In this document: one piece after another, positions 1 to 5,918 of the stretch | Position numbering within the stretch: the stretch's first letter is position 1 | How the letters are laid out: each line of letters opens with the position of its first letter | From: JACPKO01 sp964406775 | GTDB lineage: Bacteria > Patescibacteriota > Microgenomatia > Daviesbacterales > UBA10151 | DNA: 9,832 nucleotides | Assembly: GCA_964406775.1 (NCBI GenBank) | Contig: CAYOSW010000041.1 | Coordinates: 1 to 9,832, forward strand | Direction: 5' to 3' | Program-made: the position numbers and the translations under genes | Notes under the pieces: generated by a model | The model's database searches: none | What the model was told of the DNA's origin: nothing | What the model saw: only the letters and a program-made list of their open reading frames with translations

Positions 1-248
1 ATGAACTAAATGCTCATATGATTAAAGGGGCGGAAGACGCGGGAGGGAAATTAGGGGTTAATGTTTTTCTCAAAGATGACCGATTCGAAGCAATTGAGTT
101 TGCCATAAAAAAATTAGCCAAAAAAGGCGATACTATAGGAATATTCGGGAAAGGCCACGAGAAATCAATGAATATTCACGGCCGTGCGGAAGAACCCTGG
201 TCGGATATAGAAGCTGTCCGGAAAATACTAGATGAACGAAAAATTTAA
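1..248 (+). CDS. murE: UDP-N-acetylmuramyl peptide synthetase MurE, C-terminal end (partial)
   Basis: Only the last 81 or so codons are present; the frame is open to the left edge (first complete codon at 3), so the gene starts outside the window. MurE is a cytoplasmic Mur ligase that adds the third stem-peptide residue (a diamino acid) to UDP-MurNAc-L-Ala-D-Glu. The visible part is the C-terminal Mur ligase domain: the family motif G-K-G-H-E occurs at about codons 54-58 of the fragment (near 165-179), followed by W-S-D-I-E-A-V, which matches the [FH]-x-D-x-E-x-A segment that closes MurE proteins. Third-residue specificity cannot be read because the D-N-P-R region lies upstream. The final 17 bases overlap the next gene. 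Position before a murF-like gene and mraY is the classical dcw order. MurF or MurD C-termini are less similar because they lack G-K-G-H-E. Confidence 0.88.
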   Translation, partial: ELNAHMIKGAEDAGGKLGVNVFLKDDRFEAIEFAIKKLAKKGDTIGIFGKGHEKSMNIHGRAEEPWSDIEAVRKILDERKI

Positions 249-813
249 GATATTGGAGCAGGTTTTGGGACGGGAGAGAGTGAAGCTGGATGAACCTCTT
301 AAATACCATTTTGCCGGTGGAATAGACGCGAAGGCAGAATGTTTTTATATTGCAACGTCGGTTCCCGAGCTAATTAAAGCTTTAGATTTGGCTAAAGACC
401 TTAATATTCCTTTTTTTGTATTCGGAGGCGGGACGAAGATAATGTTTGCCTCGGAGGAACTGAAGGGTTTAATCATTAAAAACCGTGCCTCAGGTGTCAG
501 AATTAACGGAGTTAAAGGTAAAGTCTCAAGTAAAGGCATAGGGGTTGAAGAAGCTATGGTTGAAGCTGAGTCGGGAGTATCGATGAATAAGCTGAACGAA
601 TTCTTAAAAGCACAGGGATTAAAAGAGCTGGACAGCTCTGTCATCGGTGAAGCAACAATCGGTGGCTCTTTATCGCTGGATCCGAGGCTGCAGTTTGCCA
701 GCCAGAAAACAAAGGTCTGGTCAGATTCCGAAGTTTCTGATATAGATATTCTTGAGCTAAAAAGGACTGATATTATTTTATCAACGGTATTAAAAATTAA
801 ATCTGCAAGTTAA
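232..813 (+). CDS. Short MurB-like FAD-binding protein lacking the MurB C-terminal domain
   Basis: This 193-residue protein resembles the FAD-binding (PCMH-type) part of MurB, the UDP-N-acetylenolpyruvoylglucosamine reductase that makes UDP-MurNAc. Residues 64-72 (FGGGTKIMF) and the following K-G-L-I-I-K match the MurB block G-G-G-S-N-x-L-V...G-x-V-I. Residues 139-147 (GEATIGGSL) match I-P-G-T-V-G-G-A. The end (I-I-L-S-T-V-L-K-I-K) resembles the close of the MurB FAD domain. MurB is normally about 300 to 340 residues; here the whole third domain, which carries the catalytic Glu, is missing, and the Y-R-x-S segment with the proton-donating Ser is not recognisable. The 35 bases to the next likely start leave no room for it, so this is a short gene, not one broken by a visible frameshift. 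The ATG start overlaps murE by 17 bases, implying coupled translation. It may be a degenerate MurB, a flavoprotein with another role, or a partner subunit. Confidence 0.7.
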   Translation: MNEKFKILEQVLGRERVKLDEPLKYHFAGGIDAKAECFYIATSVPELIKALDLAKDLNIPFFVFGGGTKIMFASEELKGLIIKNRASGVRINGVKGKVSSKGIGVEEAMVEAESGVSMNKLNEFLKAQGLKELDSSVIGEATIGGSLSLDPRLQFASQKTKVWSDSEVSDIDILELKRTDIILSTVLKIKSAS

Positions 814-834
814 GTAAATCCTTCTTGCATCCTG

Positions 835-840
835 AAAGGA
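835..840 (+). promoter_or_regulatory. Shine-Dalgarno site of the murF-like gene
   Basis: AAAGGA lies eight bases before the GTG at 849. It is the only well-placed Shine-Dalgarno sequence I see in front of any gene in the window. It decides the start: an in-frame TTG at 825 has no such site upstream, and its extra eight codons would contain the ribosome site itself. Confidence 0.6.
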
Positions 841-848
841 AATTTTTT

Positions 849-2051
849 GTGAAACTGGAGAACATTCAAGGCTGGAAAAGCATAAATCCGTTTAAAAAAC
901 ACGCATATTCGCTCAAACTTTATATGGCGAAGCAGTATGCCAGGTTAATCCCCGCTTCAAAAATTATCGCCATTACAGGTACGTTAGGAAAATCAACAAC
1001 GGTGGCTCTGCTCGACTCAATCATTTCCCAAAAAATGGTTATGTCGGCGCCCGGTGCCACTGCGCTTCAGACTTCCCTCGAGAATTTCTTAAATCTTGCC
1101 GACGGTGTCTTTAAAATTACTCCGAAAATTGAAAAAGCAATTTTGGAACTTGACCCGAAAAATGTCGGCGAGGTGGATAACCTGGCCGAATTTGTTAAAT
1201 TCAATTGTCTGACCATAACCCATTTTTCCGAACTGAAAGAAAGTTTCCCGGATGAATCAGAACAACAGGCCGCAGCTTACGAAGAGCTGGTCAGAATGCT
1301 TCCTGGTCAGGGGACACTAATTTTGAATTGGGAGGACGCGTTGGTCAGAAGATTATCGGATAAATATAAAGGCAGGGGTGATGTTGTCTTTTTTGGCTTT
1401 GATGAGAAGAATTGCCACGTCTGGGCAAGCAATGTCAGAATTGAGGATTTACAGACGGTTTTTGAATTAAATTACGGAGTGGAAAGAGTTGAAGTAAGAT
1501 CTAATTTGTTGGGCCATCATCAGATTATTCCGGTTCTGGCCGCGGCTTCTGTTGCAATCAATATGGGTTTTAATCTGATCTCCGTTAAAAAGGGTATAGA
1601 AAAAGTAAATGTTCTACCGGGAAGGATGGAAGTAGTTACCGGACTGAATAATGCGGTAATTATTGATGATACGTATGACGGTGATACGAAAGCCCTGCTT
1701 GAGGCGATAAAAACGATTAATTTAATTCCGGCCAGAAGAAGGATTCTGGTATTAGGTGAGATGGCAGCCGACATTAAAACTTCCGAAAAAATTCATTTAC
1801 AAATCGCCAGGGAAATTTATTCTAATAAAATTGATCTGGTGCTTTTGGGAAGCGGCCAGGCTAAATATATCGAAGAAGAACTTACCAAGCTCGGATTTAT
1901 ACCCGAGAGAATGCTTTCCGGACTTCAAAACCCGGCAATAGTTGCCAACCTGATAAAAATACTCGGAAAAGGCGATGTTGTCTTAATAAAAGGTCATCCG
2001 AACTTAAGGTTCAGTGAGATTGTTAAAAAAGTCAGTAAGTTGCGTAGGTAA
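849..2051 (+). CDS. murF: MurF-like Mur ligase, N-terminally short (UDP-MurNAc-tripeptide:D-Ala-D-Ala ligase family)
   Basis: MurF joins D-Ala-D-Ala to UDP-MurNAc-tripeptide in the cytoplasm using ATP. The ATP loop is ITGTLGKSTT (residues 42-51, Lys48), where most family members have G-K-T-T. Further MurF marks are P-G-R-M-E, I-I-D-D-T-Y-D-G-D (family D-D-S-Y-N-A-N-P) and R-R-I-L-V-L-G-E-M (family R-x-x-V-L-G-D-M). The protein is 400 residues against about 450 for MurF, and the P-loop lies only 42 residues in, so most of the N-terminal substrate-binding domain is absent. Two usual central-domain residues are also changed: the A-K-x-E-I segment with the carbamylated Lys aligns with A-Y-E-E-L (Tyr144), and the His of A-H-L-E aligns with a non-His residue in the segment after His125. 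The GTG start is chosen for its ribosome site; TTG at 825 is the alternative. Context between murE and mraY supports MurF, but substrate may differ. Confidence 0.8.
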   Translation: MKLENIQGWKSINPFKKHAYSLKLYMAKQYARLIPASKIIAITGTLGKSTTVALLDSIISQKMVMSAPGATALQTSLENFLNLADGVFKITPKIEKAILELDPKNVGEVDNLAEFVKFNCLTITHFSELKESFPDESEQQAAAYEELVRMLPGQGTLILNWEDALVRRLSDKYKGRGDVVFFGFDEKNCHVWASNVRIEDLQTVFELNYGVERVEVRSNLLGHHQIIPVLAAASVAINMGFNLISVKKGIEKVNVLPGRMEVVTGLNNAVIIDDTYDGDTKALLEAIKTINLIPARRRILVLGEMAADIKTSEKIHLQIAREIYSNKIDLVLLGSGQAKYIEEELTKLGFIPERMLSGLQNPAIVANLIKILGKGDVVLIKGHPNLRFSEIVKKVSKLRR

Positions 2052-2098
2052 ATCCCGATTAAGTTTAAAAAAAATCTTTTTTGTGCGAAAATTAGCAT

Positions 2099-3103
2099 AT
2101 GCAGCAGCTTTTAGGATTGGTTTTAATTTCTTTTGCCGTCACAAGTTTTCTGATAGTCCCATTTATCGACTTACTCTTTTTTCTTAAACGCAGATTCGAA
2201 AGGGTTTCAACGGAAAAGAAAGAGTCCGAAACGCCCATCCACGATCAATTAATGAAGGCAGATGAGGGTGTTCCCTCAGGAGGCGGGATTTTACTTATAG
2301 CTGTATTGGTTATCTTAAGTCTTATCGCAGCCTGGTGGATTCCTTTGATTGAGCTCACATCGCTTAAAATTCTGTTAATTACGGCCATATCATTCGGAGG
2401 TCTCGGTCTTGTTGATGATATCCGATGGCTGACTACAAAAAGAAAAGGGAAACTTCTCGGATTGGGGAGAAAAGTGCTTCTGGTGATCCAAACTTCACTG
2501 GCTTTTTTAATCGCTTTTCTTCTTTATTTCAATTTAGGGATTAATAACATTAATATTCCCGCTATCGGAAACTTTGTGATTGGCGCGATGTATATTCCGA
2601 TGGCGGCATTCATCATTGTTTCATTTGCCAATGCTTACAATATTTCGGATGGTCTGGACGGATTGTCCTCAGGACTTCTTCTGATCTGTCTATTTGCATT
2701 TTTAGTTCTTGCCTCATCTGTTTTTGATGAAACACTTTCGGCATTTGTCGGAATTTGGATCGGTGTTCTTATTGCTTATCTTTACTTTAATGTTTTTCCC
2801 GCCCGTATTTATCTGGGCGATGCAGGTGCATTCGGTTTCGGGGCAACTCTGGCGGTGGTCGGACTTCTGACCGGAAAGATTGTCGGGCTGGCGGTGATCG
2901 GAGGGGTTTATATAATCATCATCCTGTCCTCTTTAAGCCAAATCTTTTTTAAGAAATTCTTCAGAAGAAAACTTTTTCCGGTAGCACCTTTGCATATGAC
3001 TTTAAAATTTTTAGGTTGGCCTGAACCGAAAATTGTGGCCAGATTTTGGCTGGCGGGTATTATTTTTGCCGCATTCGGTCTTTGGTTGTCTCTTATTAAC
3101 TGA
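2099..3103 (+). CDS. mraY: Phospho-N-acetylmuramoyl-pentapeptide transferase MraY
   Basis: Integral membrane enzyme that transfers phospho-MurNAc-pentapeptide to undecaprenyl phosphate, giving lipid I. At 334 residues it has about ten hydrophobic segments, close to the usual length. Family motifs in order: G-V-P-S-G-G-G near residue 60 (usually G-T-P-T-M-G-G), the Asp pair D106-D107 in G-L-V-D-D, NAYNISDGLDG at 178-188, and Y-L-G-D-A-G-A with Asp241 as the likely magnesium ligand. The signature H-H-H motif in P-L-H-H-H-F-E is instead H299-M300-T301, so only the first His remains. Related WecA-type transferases also lack the triple His, but the A-P-L-H...G-W-P-E...R-F-W block and the location between murF and ftsW favour MraY. 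No Shine-Dalgarno site is seen before the ATG at 2099. The TGA stop shares one base with the ftsW ATG. Confidence 0.93.
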   Translation: MQQLLGLVLISFAVTSFLIVPFIDLLFFLKRRFERVSTEKKESETPIHDQLMKADEGVPSGGGILLIAVLVILSLIAAWWIPLIELTSLKILLITAISFGGLGLVDDIRWLTTKRKGKLLGLGRKVLLVIQTSLAFLIAFLLYFNLGINNINIPAIGNFVIGAMYIPMAAFIIVSFANAYNISDGLDGLSSGLLLICLFAFLVLASSVFDETLSAFVGIWIGVLIAYLYFNVFPARIYLGDAGAFGFGATLAVVGLLTGKIVGLAVIGGVYIIIILSSLSQIFFKKFFRRKLFPVAPLHMTLKFLGWPEPKIVARFWLAGIIFAAFGLWLSLIN

Positions 3104-4224
3104 TGAGAAGGATTAAGAGTTCTCCCGGAAAAAACTTCAAAAAGAAGACGTTCAGGCTGGATTTTCAGCTTCTGGCTTGTGTCGGCGCGCTTTTAATTTT
3201 CGGATTAATAATGGTTTACGACGCGGCAGTAGTCCAAGCCTTTAAAGATTACGGCGATAAGTATTATTACATCAAGCAGCAGCTTATTTGGATGGGGCTC
3301 GGGGTTTTTGTCTTGTTTTTCAGCACTTTTATTAATTATCAATTTTTAAGAAAATTATCCCTTCCTTTACTCGTACTCTCACTGCTTTTACTGCTGGCAG
3401 TATTTATACCGGGGCTCGGGTTTTCGGCGGGAGGTGCACACAGATGGCTGAATTTAGGCCCCGTAAATATTCAGCCGGCGGAAATTATTAAATTGACGAG
3501 CATTATTTTCTTCGCCTCTCTTTTTGAGAAAAAAGTCAGAACATTTCCTTTTTTAAGCATTGTTGCTTTAGTTTCTCTAATCGTCGGTTTGCTTCAGAGG
3601 GATTTGGGATCGACCGTGGTATTTTTTCTGACATCTCTTTTTATATATTATTTTGCAGGAGCACCGGCAAAGCATCTTTTGACTTTAATTCCGGTTTCGG
3701 TTATAGGATTTCTGGTTTTTGTTTTATCCTCAACATACCGGAAAAACCGCGTTCTGGCTTTTTTGGATCCGTTTGCTGATACACAGGGGTATTCATATCA
3801 CATAGCGCAGGTTTTAATAGCAATCGGATCGGGAGGATTCGGAGGTTTAGGGATCGGTCAATCCAGACAAAAATTTGAATATATTCCAGAAGTAACGACG
3901 GATTCAATTTTCGCCGTAGTCGGGGAAGAACTCGGATTTATCGGAGGAATTTGTTTAATAGGTTTATTCGTTTTCCTTATCTATAAAGGTTTTAAAATTA
4001 CGCAAGAATGTGATGAACCGTTCGGGCGTCTGCTAGCGTTCGGTTTAACCTGCTGGCTGGGAATCCAGACAATCGTCAATCTCGGGGCGATGGTTTCGGT
4101 TTTTCCCTTAACGGGTGTACCATTGCCGTTTATTTCTTACGGCGGATCAGCTCTTCTGGTAAATTTAGTTGCTGTAGGGATTTTATTGAATATTTCCAGC
4201 AGAAGTAGCGCGCAAGCTAAGTAA
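3103..4224 (+). CDS. ftsW: Septal peptidoglycan glycosyltransferase FtsW (SEDS family)
   Basis: SEDS-family polytopic membrane protein that polymerises lipid II at the division site together with a class B penicillin-binding protein (FtsI, not in this window). The 373-residue sequence shows a hydrophilic basic N-terminus of about 20 residues, multiple membrane segments, GAHRWLNLG at 111-119 followed by I-Q-P-A-E (family G-A-x-R-W...Q-P-S-E), Q-R-D-L-G-S-T around Asp167, F-L-D-P-F near 222, and P-E-V-T-T-D-S-I-F with Asp267, which corresponds to the Asp of T-D-F-I-F proposed as catalytic in SEDS enzymes. The C-terminal L-P-F-I-S-Y-G-G-S block is intact. RodA is the alternative, but the dcw position points to FtsW. 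Start and mraY stop overlap as TGATG, so translation is likely coupled. Its last eight bases overlap the convergent minus-strand gene. Confidence 0.93.
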   Translation: MRRIKSSPGKNFKKKTFRLDFQLLACVGALLIFGLIMVYDAAVVQAFKDYGDKYYYIKQQLIWMGLGVFVLFFSTFINYQFLRKLSLPLLVLSLLLLLAVFIPGLGFSAGGAHRWLNLGPVNIQPAEIIKLTSIIFFASLFEKKVRTFPFLSIVALVSLIVGLLQRDLGSTVVFFLTSLFIYYFAGAPAKHLLTLIPVSVIGFLVFVLSSTYRKNRVLAFLDPFADTQGYSYHIAQVLIAIGSGGFGGLGIGQSRQKFEYIPEVTTDSIFAVVGEELGFIGGICLIGLFVFLIYKGFKITQECDEPFGRLLAFGLTCWLGIQTIVNLGAMVSVFPLTGVPLPFISYGGSALLVNLVAVGILLNISSRSSAQAK

Positions 4225-4702
4225 GATATCTCTTTCTGATTTTTAATTCGGCAACTTCCTGTTTAACCTCATCAGGATGTCTGGAGAAAACGGTTCTTCT
4301 GATATATGCACTGGTGTTAACGACGGCATTTAAGGCATTTGCCAAAAATCTTGGATGAATATGTTTTAAGTCATCCGGAATCTGGTCTCCGCCAAAATCG
4401 AGTGCGATATCGAGCATCGATCCCGCAAAATCAGTAACTTGTTCAACTCTCTGCCAAAGGCCCTGTAGAACAAGTCCTCTCTGCAGTTTTTTAGCTTTCC
4501 CCAATCTTCTTTCGTATGCTCCCCTGGGATATTCTTCAACTTCTCTGCGTACTAAAACCGGGAGTCTTCTCGGATCAACAGGATTAGGTTCCCAGCTGGC
4601 GACTGAATATCTTTTTGGTTTATCGGAAGATAAATCTCCCCGCCATCCGTAAGGCGGTTGATATCTTCTGGTGTGAGCGGGTCTTCTTCTGCGTTCAGGC
4701 AT
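4217..4702 (-). CDS. Hypothetical Arg-rich protein, convergent within the dcw cluster
   Basis: I do not recognise this 161-residue protein. Residues 1-45 are basic and probably disordered (R-R-R-R near the start, many Pro and Tyr). Residues 61-161 look helical, with mixed charge and amphipathic stretches such as the segment around L-W-Q-R-V-E-Q-V (82-89). There is no Cys, no membrane segment and no signal peptide. The start at 4702 is chosen because a consensus promoter ends six bases upstream; a longer in-frame ATG at 4738 would lie on the -35 box. It is the only minus-strand gene here, lies tail to tail with ftsW (eight-base overlap) and is divergent from murG. The strong promoter and the otherwise compact layout argue that it is real. 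A role in division or wall growth is only suggested by location. Confidence 0.72.
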   Translation of the reverse strand: MPERRRRPAHTRRYQPPYGWRGDLSSDKPKRYSVASWEPNPVDPRRLPVLVRREVEEYPRGAYERRLGKAKKLQRGLVLQGLWQRVEQVTDFAGSMLDIALDFGGDQIPDDLKHIHPRFLANALNAVVNTSAYIRRTVFSRHPDEVKQEVAELKIRKRYLT

Positions 4703-4708
4703 CTGCGA

Positions 4709-4738
4709 ATTATAGGATACGAATACTTTTAGTGTCAA
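4709..4738 (-). promoter_or_regulatory. Consensus sigma-70-type promoter, leaderless layout
   Basis: On the minus strand, TTGACA (4738-4733) and TATAAT (4714-4709) are separated by 18 bases; both hexamers match the vegetative consensus perfectly. Six bases (TCGCAG) separate the -10 box from the ATG at 4702, so the expected transcription start falls on or next to the A of the start codon. The mRNA should be leaderless. Confidence 0.88.
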
Positions 4739-4769
4739 TTAAAAAACAAACTGGTACAATTTATATGAT
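4732..4769 (+). promoter_or_regulatory. Probable promoter(s) for murG-ftsQ-ftsA, divergent
   Basis: Two overlapping -10 candidates precede the murG ATG at 4776. One is TATGAT (4764-4769), six bases before the ATG, the same distance as at the other leaderless promoters, but with only a poor -35 (TTAAAA, 4739-4744, 19-base spacer). The other is an extended -10, TGG-TACAAT (4752-4760), with a 4/6 -35 GTGTCA at 4732-4737 and a 17-base spacer. That -35 overlaps the TTGACA of the opposing promoter, so the two polymerases could compete. Either choice gives a 5' leader of about ten bases or fewer. Confidence 0.5.
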
Positions 4770-4775
4770 AAATAT

Positions 4776-5915
4776 ATGAAAGTACTACTGACAGGTTCCC
4801 ATTTTTCCCCGGCTCAAGCAGTTATAGAGGAACTTTCCGGAATGGAAAATGTTGAACTTATATATCTAGGAAGGAAATATACCCGCGATGGGGATTCCGC
4901 AAAATCGCCCGAGTCACAAATTTTTCCGAAACTGGGTGTTAAATTTATACCGATAATTGCCGGGAAATTAAACCGTTTCTTTTCATTTCAGTCGGTATTG
5001 TCATTGCTGAAAACTCCCGTGGGTTTTATTCAAGCTTTTTATTATCTGATGAAGGAACAGCCCGATCTGATTGTTTCCTTCGGGGGATTTACAGGATTGC
5101 CCGTTGTTGTTTGCGGATACCTGTTATCCATTCCGAGCATTGTCCACGAACAGGGTTTAAAATTGGGTATGGCAAATTTTATCAGCGCTCTTTTTGCCGA
5201 TAAAGTTGCTGTTTCTTTCGAAGATTTCAAAGTCCCGGCATTTTTAAATCCGGAAAAATTTACAGTTACGGGGAACCCCGTCAGAAAAGAATTTTTAACG
5301 GAATCAGATAAACCGGACCCGGAAATATTAAAATTCATAAAGTCGGTAAAGCAGGACAAACCGGTTATTTTAATCACAGCCGGAAATCAGGGATCCCATA
5401 AATTCAATCTTTTGGTTGAGGATACATTAACCGGACTTACCGGGAAAGCCGCGCTGATCCACCAAACGGGAGACTCAAAATTTGAGGATTTTGATAATCT
5501 AAAAAAATTCCAGTCGGGGAATTATCTGGTCAAAAAATGGATAGAGGCAAGAGATATCAGTTTTATTCTGAATGAAGCGGATCTGGCTGTATCACGGGCA
5601 GGAATCAATACGCTTTCCGAACTGGCGTTAAAGAAGGTCCCCTCACTTATGATTCCGATTCCCGTAGGTAGTGAACAAAAAAATAATGCTGAATTTTTTT
5701 CGCGTTTGGGGTTGGGGGAAGTAATGGAAGAAAAGAAAGTTACTCCGGAGAATTTTCAGGAAAAAATATTCTCGATGTTGGCAAACCGGAAATCTCTTAA
5801 AAAATCGGCAGAAAATTCACACCGGAAAATTGTTTTGGGCGGAGAGAAGCGTATCGTCCAGGAGATACTAATTTTACTCAATTACAAAGAGCACCCTGAA
5901 CTAAGCTTTAAATAG
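4776..5915 (+). CDS. murG: UDP-GlcNAc:lipid I N-acetylglucosaminyltransferase MurG
   Basis: Peripheral membrane GT-B glycosyltransferase (GT28) that adds GlcNAc to lipid I on the cytoplasmic face, producing lipid II. At 379 residues it is close to family length (about 355 to 380). N-terminal domain: LTGSHFSPA (residues 5-13) replaces the glycine-rich G-G-T-G-G-H-x-x-P loop, about three residues shorter but keeping the His (His9) and Pro. Then come S-F-G-G-F-T-G-L-P near 106, H124-E-Q and G-N-P-V-R. C-terminal donor domain: T-A-G-N-Q-G-S (201-207) for G-G-S-Q-G-A, SRAGINTLSE (273-282) with the conserved UDP-GlcNAc-binding Glu282, and E-Q-K-N-N-A (300-305) matching the Q-x-x-N-A donor motif. 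No Shine-Dalgarno site precedes the ATG. It opens the second plus-strand block, three bases before ftsQ. Confidence 0.9.
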   Translation: MKVLLTGSHFSPAQAVIEELSGMENVELIYLGRKYTRDGDSAKSPESQIFPKLGVKFIPIIAGKLNRFFSFQSVLSLLKTPVGFIQAFYYLMKEQPDLIVSFGGFTGLPVVVCGYLLSIPSIVHEQGLKLGMANFISALFADKVAVSFEDFKVPAFLNPEKFTVTGNPVRKEFLTESDKPDPEILKFIKSVKQDKPVILITAGNQGSHKFNLLVEDTLTGLTGKAALIHQTGDSKFEDFDNLKKFQSGNYLVKKWIEARDISFILNEADLAVSRAGINTLSELALKKVPSLMIPIPVGSEQKNNAEFFSRLGLGEVMEEKKVTPENFQEKIFSMLANRKSLKKSAENSHRKIVLGGEKRIVQEILILLNYKEHPELSFK

Positions 5916-5918
5916 ATA

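Noticed and set aside
2062..2098. Possible promoter or A/T hairpin before mraY (A8-TC-T6 run, then TGC-GAAAAT six bases before the ATG)
   Set aside because: The -10 spacing to the ATG is suggestive, but GAAAAT is a 4/6 match, the -35 (TTTAAA) is poor, and the A/T palindrome has no GC stem. Read-through from murF explains mraY expression equally well.
3101..3103. UGA recoding as in Gracilibacteria or Absconditabacteria
   Set aside because: TGA ends MraY exactly where the family ends and overlaps the ftsW start; no conserved gene here contains an in-frame TGA.
3701..3907. Antisense ORF inside ftsW, and similar antisense ORFs inside murB-like, murF, murG, ftsQ and ftsA
   Set aside because: They lie wholly within strongly supported genes in other frames, have no start signals and show no recognisable protein features.
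4703..4738. Twelve-residue N-terminal extension of the minus-strand gene
   Set aside because: Those codons lie on the consensus -35 and -10 boxes, so they would not be transcribed from that promoter.
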